From Atopobiaceae bacterium (GTDB taxonomy: Bacteria > Actinomycetota > Coriobacteriia > Coriobacteriales > Atopobiaceae): a stretch of DNA of 64,000 nt. Under the pieces are notes generated by a model. It did not search any database and had not been told where the DNA came from. It saw nothing but the letters and a program-made list of their open reading frames with translations. The position numbers and the translations under genes are program-made. The DNA lies in assembly GCA_022483015.1 (NCBI GenBank), contig JAKVOB010000001.1:124001-188000 (forward strand). Reading direction: 5' to 3'. Within the stretch, counting starts at the first letter, position 1, and every line of letters starts with the position of its first letter. Of the stretch, positions 1-9,388 are shown in pieces.

Positions 1-660
1 TTCCAGACGTTCGGCCAGTACCTGCTCTATTACGTGGGGCTCGCCCACGCCACGGGCGTCACCGGATCGCTCGTGCAGGGGCTGGGCGTGTTCGTCTCGC
101 TCCTGGCGGCATGCCTGCTCTTCCGCATGGAACGCCTCACGGAGCGCAAGGTGCTGGGCTGCGTCGTGGGCTTCGCCGGGCTCGTGGTGGCAGACTACGG
201 CAGCCTCTCGAACGGCATCGGCTTCACCTTCCTCGGGGAGGGGCTCATCATGCTCTCGTCCGTGGCGACGGCCCTGGCCGGCCCCTTCGTGCGGCGCTAC
301 TCCACCGAGACGGACCCCATCCTCATGTGCGGCCTGCAGTTCGTGATGGGAGGGGCGGCCCTCACGTGCATAGGGGTGGCCCTCGGCGGGAGCTTCTCGG
401 TGAGCACGCTCCCGCAGGCGGGCACGCTCGCCTGGCTCGTGATGGTCTCGGCCGTGGCCTACGGCACCTGGAGCGTGCTGCTCGCCCACAACGACGTGAG
501 CCATGTGACCGTCTATGGGTTCATGACGCCCGTCTTCGGGGTGCTGCTCTCGCTGCTGCTCCTGGGTGACGAGGGCAATCCCGTGACGGTCCTCACCTTC
601 GTGGCGCTGGCACTCGTGTGCGCCGGCATCATCACGGTGAACTCCGGCAAGGAGGGGTGA
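1..660 (+). CDS. EamA/DMT-family transporter, 5' end outside window
   Basis: C-terminal part of an inner-membrane drug/metabolite (DMT, EamA) exporter. The frame is open from the first base of the window, so the true start lies upstream; the GTG at base 34 lies inside a hydrophobic stretch and is not a likely start. The protein is a succession of hydrophobic helices with small polar loops and ends with a helix before NSGKEG. The substrate cannot be deduced. It converges on a second, complete EamA gene on the opposite strand 29 bases downstream, so the two paralogues sit tail to tail. The family call rests on overall helix pattern and composition. Confidence 0.8.
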   Translation, partial: FQTFGQYLLYYVGLAHATGVTGSLVQGLGVFVSLLAACLLFRMERLTERKVLGCVVGFAGLVVADYGSLSNGIGFTFLGEGLIMLSSVATALAGPFVRRYSTETDPILMCGLQFVMGGAALTCIGVALGGSFSVSTLPQAGTLAWLVMVSAVAYGTWSVLLAHNDVSHVTVYGFMTPVFGVLLSLLLLGDEGNPVTVLTFVALALVCAGIITVNSGKEG

Positions 661-689
661 GCTCCCCCGCTCGGCCTCGTTCCCTCGCG

Positions 690-1613
690 CTACCCCTGTG
701 CCCTGCCGCGCCTTCCCGGTAGCGCCTCCACGATGGCAGGCCCCGCCTCCGAGAACGCGATGGCGCAGAAGATGAGGGCGAAGCCCGCCACGAGCCTCGG
801 CGTCAGCGCCTCGCCGGCGAACGCCACCGAGAAGGCCACGCCGCTCGGGCTCTCGAGCGACGAGAGGAGCGCCCCTGCCGTGGGATCGACCTTGGTGAAG
901 GCATGGTTCATGGCTGCCAGGCAGCCGAACGAGCAGACCACCGCCAGGAACGCCAGCACGCAGATGTTGCTCGCGCTCCAGACGGAGGCCGGGGGTGCCT
1001 GCTCGGTCGCGAGCGAGCAGGCGACCGAAGCCACGCCCATGACCACGAACTGCCAGAACGTGATGGCCCAGACGTCGTGCGACTGTCCCCAGCGGTTCAC
1101 GGCGACCATCTGGAAGGCATAGAACACGGCGCCCACCAGGGTGAGCAGGTCGCCCAGGTTGAGGGGGAGGCCGCCGTCGAGCGCCACGAGGCCCAGGCCG
1201 CAGAGGCAGACGAAGGCCGCGATCACGTTGTGGCGCTCGGGCCTGCCGAGGTGCGCGGCCCACATGCAGAACGGCACGAGCACGCAGTAGCATCCCGTGA
1301 GGAAGGCGTTCTTGCCCGGCGTGGTGAGCGTGAGGCCGAAGGTCTGGAAGGCATAGCCCGCCCACGAGAACACACCGATGACGAGACCTGCCACGACCGT
1401 CTGCCTGTCGAGGTGCGCACGGATCCGACGCCGGAAGACCACGAGCATGATGAGGGCCGCCGAGACGAAGCGCGTCGAGAGCAGGAGGAACACCGGGAAC
1501 TGGCTCACGGCGTCCTTCATCACGAAGAACGAGAACCCCCAGGTGAGCGCACAGCCGACCAGAAGGAGCTTACAGAAGGACGATGAGTCCGCGAGCCGCC
1601 TGACCTTCTCCAT
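690..1613 (-). CDS. EamA/DMT-family transporter
   Basis: Complete 307-residue DMT-family permease with about ten predicted membrane helices in two EamA repeats. The first repeat starts near LLVGCALTWGFSFFVMK and carries the family-typical proline/glycine helix, and the second starts near NLGDLLTLVGAVFYAFQ. It probably exports a small metabolite or amino acid; the substrate is unknown. Its ATG overlaps the stop of the upstream HAD phosphatase gene (TGATG), so the two are translationally coupled. It lies tail to tail with the partial EamA gene at the window start. Confidence 0.85.
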   Translation of the reverse strand: MEKVRRLADSSSFCKLLLVGCALTWGFSFFVMKDAVSQFPVFLLLSTRFVSAALIMLVVFRRRIRAHLDRQTVVAGLVIGVFSWAGYAFQTFGLTLTTPGKNAFLTGCYCVLVPFCMWAAHLGRPERHNVIAAFVCLCGLGLVALDGGLPLNLGDLLTLVGAVFYAFQMVAVNRWGQSHDVWAITFWQFVVMGVASVACSLATEQAPPASVWSASNICVLAFLAVVCSFGCLAAMNHAFTKVDPTAGALLSSLESPSGVAFSVAFAGEALTPRLVAGFALIFCAIAFSEAGPAIVEALPGRRGRAQG

Positions 1614-2263
1614 CAGCGCCCCGCGAGCGAGAATCCCTCGAAGGTATCGATCGACTCGTCGGCGGCGGACGTGTCCTGCACGACCGAGCCCGCCTTGACC
1701 CCGATGACATAGGCACCGGCCGCGTTGGCGGCGGCGATCCCACTCGGCGAGTCCTCGAAGACGACGGTCGCGGAGCCCATGGCCCCGAGGTTGTCCATCG
1801 ACGCCAGGTAGCAGGCAGGGTCAGGCTTGCAGGCATCGACCATGTCTCCGCACACCACCGAGTCGAAGAGGTCGGCCATATGCAGGCGGTCGAGCGCGAA
1901 GAGGATGTCTGAGGCCTTCGTGGTGGAGACGAGCCCCACCGGGATGTTGGAGCGGCGGAGCGAGCGGACCAGGCGCACGACGCCAGGGATGGGAGCGAGC
2001 TCGAGGTCGCGATAGATGTCGACGCCGTCGGCATCCTCCTCGAGATAGCGCTCGTAGGTGAGGTCGGACCCGAGGGACTCGAGGAGGGCCGGGATGGAGT
2101 CCTCGCCTGCCGTGCCAGCCAGGGCCTCGACCTGCTCCGTGGTGGGATCGAGCCCGAGCCGCCGCAGGGTGGCCATGTTGCGTCTGGCGCCAAGGACCTC
2201 CGTGTCACAGATGACGCCGTCGAAGTCGAACAGGACGCACTCGATGTCCTCCGGCCTTGCCAT
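1613..2263 (-). CDS. HAD-superfamily phosphatase (beta-phosphoglucomutase-like)
   Basis: 216-residue cytosolic haloacid-dehalogenase hydrolase. HAD motif I is CVLFDFDGVICDT near the N-terminus with both aspartates. Motif II (VGLVSTTK), the motif III lysine region (CGDMVDACKPDP) and motif IV (VVFEDSPSGIAAA) are all intact, as in the phosphosugar phosphatase/beta-phosphoglucomutase subgroup with a helical cap. The start at 2263 is chosen because a strong GGAGG site precedes it; upstream in-frame ATGs lack one. It is coupled to the EamA gene downstream. The substrate is not determined. Confidence 0.85.
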   Translation of the reverse strand: MARPEDIECVLFDFDGVICDTEVLGARRNMATLRRLGLDPTTEQVEALAGTAGEDSIPALLESLGSDLTYERYLEEDADGVDIYRDLELAPIPGVVRLVRSLRRSNIPVGLVSTTKASDILFALDRLHMADLFDSVVCGDMVDACKPDPACYLASMDNLGAMGSATVVFEDSPSGIAAANAAGAYVIGVKAGSVVQDTSAADESIDTFEGFSLAGR

Positions 2264-2380
2264 GGGTCCTCCTTGGGTCGCATGCCGACGTGCCACAACA
2301 CGCCCCAGCATACCAGCCAGGCAGCCCTGCGCTATCCTGATCGGCAGGCACACAAGGTAAGCGCGGACGAGAGGGACGAG

Positions 2381-3352
2381 ATGGCGGAAGCTCCAGCTGG
2401 CCTGGCGGGATGGCTCATGCCCGTGGCCTGCCTCGCCCTCGCGGCGCTCCTGGTCGTGCTCGGCATCCGGCTCGTCAGGCGCCTCCGCGCCCGCAGGCTC
2501 TCACGCGAGTTCCGGACGCGCTTCGGAATGGAGCCGGGACGAGGCATCCACCTGACCCGACGTCGCGCGAAGTCACAGGGGAGCAGCTATGTCCTCGCCT
2601 TCCCCCGCTGGGCACGGGCGAACCGGGACGGCTCCCATGACGACCGCTCGAACGACAGGGGGACGCACCACGGCACCTGTCAGCTCGACCTCGACTCCTA
2701 CACGCTCACCTGCACGGACCCGATCATGATGGCTGGCCTCGTCAGTGACCTGCGCCGTCGCGGTGCCGTCATCGAGCCGTGCGCACTCGAGCGCCTCAAG
2801 GCGGAACGGATGGGGCGGACCCGGACGAGACGGGGCGCCCTCGACTCGCTCGAGGACATATGCCGGGCCTATGCCGACGAGCCTGCCGGCTTCGAGCGGC
2901 TCTGCGCCGACCTGCTGCGCTCGCAGGGTCATACCTGCGAGGTCACGCCCGCATCCAACGACGGTGGCTATGACATCGTCTGCAGGCGTGGGGACGTCCT
3001 CGACATGCTCGTCGAGTGCAAGTGCTTCTCGCAGGGCACCGTGGTGGGACGTCCCCTCGTGCAGAAGCTCGTGGGAGCAGACCAGGGACCTGACGGGGCG
3101 TTGGCCCCCCACCTGCTGTTCATGACCACGTCGCGCTACAGCTCCCAGGCCCAGGCCTATGCCGCCGAGACGGGCGTCTCGCTGATAGACGGCGGGCAGC
3201 TGCTCCGCATGCTCGAGGAGCAGGGCCTCCTGGGGGGCGCGGAGACGGAAGAGGCCGCCGCGGGCACGGCTGCCGATGGCTGGCAGCTGACCCGCGACGA
3301 CCTCATGAGGCACTATCCACCCGACTGGTTTGTGGGACAGGACCGCCCCTGA
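2381..3352 (+). CDS. Membrane-anchored Mrr-like restriction endonuclease-fold protein
   Basis: About 323 residues. After a short polar start comes one hydrophobic helix (LMPVACLALAALLVVLG), then a basic linker, and from about residue 165 a PD-(D/E)XK nuclease domain of the Mrr_cat type. Visible catalytic elements are FERLCADLL, then SNDGGYDIV and VECKCFS (D...E-x-K), followed by a C-terminal GVSLIDGGQL motif typical of Mrr-family domains. The start at 2381 follows a GAGGGACGAG site; the longer reading frame from 2273 has no good ribosome site. No methyltransferase is nearby, so a restriction role is not implied; anchored Mrr-like proteins may cleave foreign or modified DNA. Confidence 0.8.
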   Translation: MAEAPAGLAGWLMPVACLALAALLVVLGIRLVRRLRARRLSREFRTRFGMEPGRGIHLTRRRAKSQGSSYVLAFPRWARANRDGSHDDRSNDRGTHHGTCQLDLDSYTLTCTDPIMMAGLVSDLRRRGAVIEPCALERLKAERMGRTRTRRGALDSLEDICRAYADEPAGFERLCADLLRSQGHTCEVTPASNDGGYDIVCRRGDVLDMLVECKCFSQGTVVGRPLVQKLVGADQGPDGALAPHLLFMTTSRYSSQAQAYAAETGVSLIDGGQLLRMLEEQGLLGGAETEEAAAGTAADGWQLTRDDLMRHYPPDWFVGQDRP

Positions 3353-3365
3353 GCGACCCGTGGCG

Positions 3366-4496
3366 CTAGACCCTCGCCGCCACCGCATCCCCCATGGCGA
3401 CCGTGCCCAGGATGTGGTCCTTCGGCGTGGTGGCATCCGCGATGTCGACCGTACGCCAACCGTCATCGAGCACGGCGCCCACGGCCGCCTCGACCTCGTC
3501 GGCCGCCTCGTCAAGGTCGAGGCCGTGACGCAGGAGCATCGCCACCGAGAGGATCTGGGCGAGCGGGTTGGCGATGCCCTTCCCCGCGATGTCAGGCGCG
3601 CTGCCATGGCTGGGCTCGAACAGGGGCGTGCCCTCGCCCAGGCTCGCGCTCGCAAGCATGCCGAGCGACCCCGTGAGCATGGAGGCCTCGTCCGAGAGGA
3701 TGTCACCGAAGGTGTTCTCGGTCACGAGGATGTCGAACTGGCCAGGGTTGTCCACGAGCTGCATGGCACAGTTGTCCACGAGCATGTCGTTCGAGGCGAC
3801 CGTGGGGTACTCGGCGGCCACGCGATGCGCGACGCTGCGCCACAGCCGGCTGCACTCGAGCACGTTGGCCTTGTCGACCGAGGTCACACGGCCATGCTCG
3901 TGCTTTGCGGCCGCCTCGTAGGCGAAGCGGACCACACGCTCGATCTCGCCCTCGGTGTACTCGCACTTGTCCGACGTGTAGACGCCCGCGGCGCCATCCA
4001 GGCCGGCACCGGGCACGTTCTCCCGACGCTCGCGCTCACCGAAGTAGAGGCCCCCCGTGAGCTCACGGACGATGAGCATGTTGACGCCGGACAGGCGCTC
4101 GGGACGGAGCGGGCTCGCGTCGGCGAGCGCGGACCAGATCTGGACCGGCCGCAGGTTGATGTGCAGTCCCAGCTGCTTCCTGATGCCCAGGAGCCCCTGC
4201 TCGGGACGGGGCGCGCCAGGTTCGGTCGTGTCCCACTTGGGGCCGCCCACCGCGGCAAGCAGGACGGCGTCGGCCGCGCGGGCCGCGTCCATCGTCGCCT
4301 CGGGCAACGCCGTGGGCCTCTCGCCTGCCGCACGCGTCGCGTCGATGGCGCAACCGCCGATGAGCTGGTCCGTGCACTCGAAGGCAATGCCGTGCTTGGC
4401 ACCCACGGCTGCGAGCACCTTCTTGCCCTCGGCGATGATCTCGGGGCCGATGCCGTCGCCGGGAAGCGTGCAGATCCTGAAGGTCTTTGTCATCAT
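3366..4496 (-). CDS. leuB: 3-isopropylmalate dehydrogenase
   Basis: Third step of leucine biosynthesis, oxidative decarboxylation of 3-isopropylmalate with NAD. About 376 residues, normal for LeuB. The N-terminus has FRICTLPGDGIGPEI, the substrate/metal region has ECTDQLIGG and later SVDKANVLE, and the NAD-binding part has FEPSHGSAPDIAGKGIANP. ATG 4496 and ATG 4493 are adjacent; GGTGAT upstream fits either. leuB is separated from leuACD by the unrelated degV gene on the other strand, so it has its own promoter. Confidence 0.95.
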   Translation of the reverse strand: MMTKTFRICTLPGDGIGPEIIAEGKKVLAAVGAKHGIAFECTDQLIGGCAIDATRAAGERPTALPEATMDAARAADAVLLAAVGGPKWDTTEPGAPRPEQGLLGIRKQLGLHINLRPVQIWSALADASPLRPERLSGVNMLIVRELTGGLYFGERERRENVPGAGLDGAAGVYTSDKCEYTEGEIERVVRFAYEAAAKHEHGRVTSVDKANVLECSRLWRSVAHRVAAEYPTVASNDMLVDNCAMQLVDNPGQFDILVTENTFGDILSDEASMLTGSLGMLASASLGEGTPLFEPSHGSAPDIAGKGIANPLAQILSVAMLLRHGLDLDEAADEVEAAVGAVLDDGWRTVDIADATTPKDHILGTVAMGDAVAARV

Positions 4497-4710
4497 GATC
4501 ACCAATCTTCGAGTTTGCTTCTGACCAGAGTAGCGTATGCGGGAGCACCGATGGCTCGCCCAGGCACACCGCCCGCCCACGTTTTCGAACCGGGCCATGC
4601 CATCGCTCAGGTGACATCCCGTCGTGCCAGCGTATCGCTGCCATTGAGCGTAGACTGTTTTTGAATCTCCGTCCTAGCCACGTCATCCTCGTCTCTCTGA
4701 GGGAGCGCCC

Positions 4711-5577
4711 ATGTCTGAGTACATCGTCGTCACCGAGAGCGGTTCGGACATCACCTGCGACTGCGCCGCCCGGGAGGGCATCGTCGTCGTCCCCATGCAC
4801 GTCACGTTCGGCGATGAGAGCCGGGACGATGACGGGAGCTTCGATCCCGAGGTCATCTACGACCACTACCGCACGACCGGCGAGCTGCCCCACACCTCGG
4901 GCTGCTCGCCCCATGACTTCGAGCTCGCCTTTGACCGCATCCACACCGAGCATCCGAGCGCACAGATCATCTACCTCGCCTACTCGGCCATCACCACGGT
5001 GAGCCATGCCTCCGCGTTGGTCGCAGCCGAGGGACGTGGCTATGTCCACGCCTACGACACCAAGAGCGTCTCGTCGGGCCTGCACATGGTCGTCACCAAC
5101 GTGGCCCGTTGGCTCCGCGCCAACCCTGACGTCACGATCGGCGAGGTCGATGCATTCGTGGCAGACCAGGTCGACCGCATCCGAATGGCCTTCATCCCCG
5201 GGGACCTTGATTACCTGCGCGCAGGCGGGCGCCTGTCGAACGCGGCCTTCCTGGGCGCCATGCTCCTCCGGATCAAGCCGACGGTCGAGATCGTCGATGG
5301 GCAGCTGGTCGCGACCGAGAAGCGCCGCGGCTCGATGTACAAGTGCTCGATCGACCTCACCGACCACTTCCTCGATCACGAGCCGCTCGACACCGGTCGT
5401 GTGACCTTCATCTACTCCGTCGGCGACAAGCCGGACCATCACATCCGTGCGGTGGTGGAGGGCATGGTGGGCCGTCGGGGGTTCGACGAGGTCGAGTGGG
5501 TCAAGACCGGCGCCATCATCTCGTCGCACTGCGGGCCTGGGGCCTTCGGCATCGTCGGACTCACCGCCAAGGCCTAG
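4711..5577 (+). CDS. DegV family protein
   Basis: 288-residue DegV-fold fatty-acid-binding protein. DegV proteins bind a single fatty acid and some act as FakB partners of the fatty acid kinase FakA. Seen here are the N-terminal VVTESGSDITCD segment, the HTSGCSPHDF motif (SQPSP-like region), and the C-terminal half with LDYLRAGGRLS and IKPTVEIVDGQL, typical of the family. A GAGGGAG ribosome site precedes the ATG. It is a single gene facing leuB divergently and leuD convergently; no fakA is in the window. Confidence 0.9.
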   Translation: MSEYIVVTESGSDITCDCAAREGIVVVPMHVTFGDESRDDDGSFDPEVIYDHYRTTGELPHTSGCSPHDFELAFDRIHTEHPSAQIIYLAYSAITTVSHASALVAAEGRGYVHAYDTKSVSSGLHMVVTNVARWLRANPDVTIGEVDAFVADQVDRIRMAFIPGDLDYLRAGGRLSNAAFLGAMLLRIKPTVEIVDGQLVATEKRRGSMYKCSIDLTDHFLDHEPLDTGRVTFIYSVGDKPDHHIRAVVEGMVGRRGFDEVEWVKTGAIISSHCGPGAFGIVGLTAKA

Positions 5578-5590
5578 GCCCCAAGGGCCG

Positions 5591-6091
5591 TCACTCCCGT
5601 TCGCCCAGGGTACGCCTGGTGTGTGCCACGAGCCCTCCCTCATCGATGATCTCCTTGATGAAGGGTGGGAACGGCTGGGCCGAGAAGCTCTGGCCGTTCG
5701 TCTCGTCGGTGATGGTGCCGGAGTCGGCGTCCACGCTCACCTTGTCGCCGGCCTTGATGGCATCGACGGCCTCGGGGCACTCCATGATGGCGAGGCCCGT
5801 GTTGATCGAGTTGCGATAGAAGATGCGTGCGAAGCTCTTGGCGATGACGCACGAGACGCCGGCGGCCTTGAGCGCCACGGGCGCATGCTCTCGGCTCGAG
5901 CCACAGCCGAAGTTCTCCTCGGCCACGATGATGTCACCGGGCCTGACCGTGGTCGCGAACGTGGGGTCGAGGTCGCACATCGCGTGCTGTGCGAGCTCGG
6001 CCGGGTCTGACGTGTTGAGATAGCGCGCGGGGATGATGACATCGGTGTCGACGTCGCGCCCGTAGCGGAAGACCGTTCCCTCGAAGTGCAT
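5591..6091 (-). CDS. leuD: 3-isopropylmalate dehydratase small subunit
   Basis: Small subunit of isopropylmalate isomerase, which with LeuC converts 2- to 3-isopropylmalate. 166 residues, the short archaeal/clostridial type. The swivelling-domain signature includes [17 protein letters not shown], then [24 protein letters not shown] in the usual place (about residues 60-84), and [21 protein letters not shown] site precedes the start. It is 45 bases downstream of leuC in the leuA-leuC-leuD unit. Confidence 0.95.
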   Translation of the reverse strand: MHFEGTVFRYGRDVDTDVIIPARYLNTSDPAELAQHAMCDLDPTFATTVRPGDIIVAEENFGCGSSREHAPVALKAAGVSCVIAKSFARIFYRNSINTGLAIMECPEAVDAIKAGDKVSVDADSGTITDETNGQSFSAQPFPPFIKEIIDEGGLVAHTRRTLGERE

Positions 6092-6136
6092 GGCAGCTCC
6101 TCTCGTGGTGGCGCCCGGAGGCGTCGCGTGGCAGTG

Positions 6137-7405
<1,269 letters not shown>

Positions 7406-7437
7406 GTGGTTCTCCTCTCATCCTTCTGCGTCAGCAA

Positions 7438-7483
7438 GGGTCGGCATGCGAGGCCTTCGCTCGGGACCTCGCAGACCGACCCC
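7438..7483 (-). other. Intercistronic hairpin leuA-leuC
   Basis: Inverted repeat with two stacked 7-bp stems, outer GGGTCGG/CCGACCC and inner TGCGAGG/CCTCGCA, separated by 2-base bulges and a roughly 13-base loop. It lies between the leuA stop and the leuC ribosome site, about 20 bases before that site. No T-run follows on the minus strand, so it is probably an mRNA stability, processing or translation element rather than an intrinsic terminator. Confidence 0.6.
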
Positions 7484-7543
7484 ATCGCCTGCCGGGTCAT
7501 AGGACAGCCAGCGGGCTACGGTTGCTTCGGTAACGACCAGCGA

Positions 7544-9079
7544 CTACTCCGCGCCCGTCTCGCGCTCTGACGTGAGCAGGCGGTTGAGGGCGTTGAGGTA
7601 GGCCTTGGCCGAGCTCACGATGATGTCGCCGTCGCTCCCGCGACCGGTGAAGACCTCGCCCCCCGCAGCCGTCACGCGGATGGTGACCTCGCCCAGGGCG
7701 TCGATGCCACGCGTCACGGCCTTGACCGAGAACTCGGTGAGGTCGTTCGAGACGCCCACGATCTTGTTGACGGCCTTGTAGACGGCGTCGACCGGGCCGG
7801 TGCCATAGGCGCAGTCGGTGGTGGTGTTGCCGTCCTCGTCGGTGAGCGTGATGGTCGCCGTGGGCGTGAGCGGGAAGCCACAGCTGATCTGCACCGCGTC
7901 GAGGCTCCAGATGGCCTTGGTCGACCGGTCGCGCTCGTGGATGATCGACTCGAGGTCCTCGTCGTAGACCTCCTTCTTCTTGTCGGCCACCTCCAGGAAG
8001 GCCTGGTAGATCTTGTCGAACTCCTCGTCGGCGAAGGTGTAGCCGAGCTCGGCGTAGCGGTGGCGCAGCGCGGCATGGCCGGAACGGGCCGAGAGGATGA
8101 TCTGCGAGCCACCGGCGCCGACGTCGGCCGGGTCGATGATCTCGTAGGTGTCGCGCGCCTTCAGGACGCCGTCCTGGTGGATGCCCGAGGAGTGGGCGAA
8201 GGCGTTCGCGCCCACGATGGCCTTGTTGGGCTGCACGTTGATGCCCGTGATGGAGCTCACGAGCTTGGAGGCGTGGCAGAGCTCCTGGGTGACCACGTCC
8301 GTGTGGGCGTCGAGGTCGTCGCCATGCATGCGGATGGCCATGACGACCTCCTCCATGGCGGTGTTGCCGGCACGCTCGCCCAGGCCGTTGATGGTGCACT
8401 CGATCTGCGTGGCCCCCTTGGCCACGGCATCGAGCGCCAGCGCCGTCGCCATGCCGAGGTCGTTGTGGGTGTGGACGGCGATGGTCACGTCCTCGATGCC
8501 GTCCACGCGCTCGCGCAGGTCCTCGATCCGGGCACCGAACTGCCACGGCATGGAATAGCCCGTGGTGTCGGGGATGTTGACCACGGTGGCACCGGCCTTG
8601 ACGGCCGCCTGGATCACGCGGACGAGGAAGTCCTCGTCGGACCTGCCAGCGTCCTCGGCATAGAACTCGACGTCATCGACGTAGTTGCGGGCGTACTTCA
8701 CGCAGTGGATGGCCCGCTCGACGCACTCGTCCTCAGAGATCTTGAGCTTCTCCTTGAGGTGGGTGGGGCTCACGCCCAGTCCGGTGTGGATGCGCGGGCG
8801 CTTGGCGGTCTTGAGCGCCTCGGCCGCGACGTCGATGTCCTTGTCGACCGCGCGGGTGAGACCGCAGACGACGCAGTCATCCCCTGCGATGCGACCGATC
8901 TCGCTCACGCTCTTGAAGTCGCCAGGGCTCGAGATGGGGAACCCGGCCTCGATCACGTCGACCTTCATGCGCACGAGCTGCCGCGCGATGATGAGCTTCT
9001 CCTCGGTGTTCATGCTGGCACCGGGGGACTGCTCCCCGTCACGAAGCGTGGTGTCGAAGATGGCGATCTTGCGGGTCAT
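7544..9079 (-). CDS. leuA: 2-isopropylmalate synthase
   Basis: First committed leucine enzyme, condensing 2-oxoisovalerate with acetyl-CoA. 511 residues, the usual length. The TIM barrel starts at IFDTTLRDGEQSPGASM (metal Asp, catalytic Arg), continues with HTHNDLGMATA and NGLGERAGN, and ends with an allosteric regulatory domain (residues about 390-505), so leucine feedback is expected. An AGGAGG site precedes the start. It is the first enzyme gene of leuACD and is preceded by a leucine-rich leader peptide. Confidence 0.95.
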   Translation of the reverse strand: MTRKIAIFDTTLRDGEQSPGASMNTEEKLIIARQLVRMKVDVIEAGFPISSPGDFKSVSEIGRIAGDDCVVCGLTRAVDKDIDVAAEALKTAKRPRIHTGLGVSPTHLKEKLKISEDECVERAIHCVKYARNYVDDVEFYAEDAGRSDEDFLVRVIQAAVKAGATVVNIPDTTGYSMPWQFGARIEDLRERVDGIEDVTIAVHTHNDLGMATALALDAVAKGATQIECTINGLGERAGNTAMEEVVMAIRMHGDDLDAHTDVVTQELCHASKLVSSITGINVQPNKAIVGANAFAHSSGIHQDGVLKARDTYEIIDPADVGAGGSQIILSARSGHAALRHRYAELGYTFADEEFDKIYQAFLEVADKKKEVYDEDLESIIHERDRSTKAIWSLDAVQISCGFPLTPTATITLTDEDGNTTTDCAYGTGPVDAVYKAVNKIVGVSNDLTEFSVKAVTRGIDALGEVTIRVTAAGGEVFTGRGSDGDIIVSSAKAYLNALNRLLTSERETGAE

Positions 9080-9102
9080 GGCTTCCTCCTGCTCTAAGAC
9101 CT

Positions 9103-9219
9103 GTCAAGGCCTTGACGGGGAACCGTATGGCTCGCGTGATGCAGGGGAAGGAGACGGTGACGCACGCGAGGCAAGGGTTCCAAGATGGGAACGCGGACGC
9201 GTGCGAGAGACGAGGTGTC
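9103..9219 (-). promoter_or_regulatory. Candidate leuA attenuator leader structures
   Basis: Between the leader-peptide stop and leuA the transcript can form an 8-bp stem (CGCACGCG with CGCGTGCG, bases 9161-9168 and 9198-9205). It encloses a smaller stem (GTTCC/GGAAC, 9177-9181 and 9188-9192). A second perfect 14-base palindrome, GTCAAGGCCTTGAC, lies at 9103-9116, just upstream of the leuA ribosome site. There is no U-run, so control may act on translation or use a non-canonical terminator. A candidate extended -10 (TGCTATCCT on the minus strand, near 9366-9374) lies upstream. Confidence 0.5.
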
Positions 9220-9297
9220 CTAGCGCGCGCCCTTGGTAAGGAGCGTGGCAAGCGATAGGAGCGCTAGGCAACGGGTGGCCGGGGCGGGCTGGATCAT
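9220..9297 (-). CDS. leuL: leu operon leader peptide
   Basis: 25-codon reading frame with a GGAGG ribosome site 8 bases before its ATG, ending in TAG 140 bases upstream of leuA. The middle reads LALLSLATLL: six leucine codons in ten, using CTA, CTT and CTC rather than the CTG preferred in this GC-rich genome. That is the pattern of a ribosome-stalling attenuator leader (known from leu operons of actinobacteria and enterobacteria). Not a structural protein. Confidence 0.75.
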   Translation of the reverse strand: MIQPAPATRCLALLSLATLLTKGAR

Positions 9298-9388
9298 GTG
9301 TGCCGCCTCCTGCATGGGCATGCCTCTCGTCGATGCGCAGGGCCCAGAGCCCCGCGGTTGCGAGAAGGATAGCACGATTCGTGCCCCA

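Noticed and set aside
9080-9388. T-box leader for leuA
   Set aside because: No T-box sequence or specifier loop; a Leu-rich leader peptide explains the region better.
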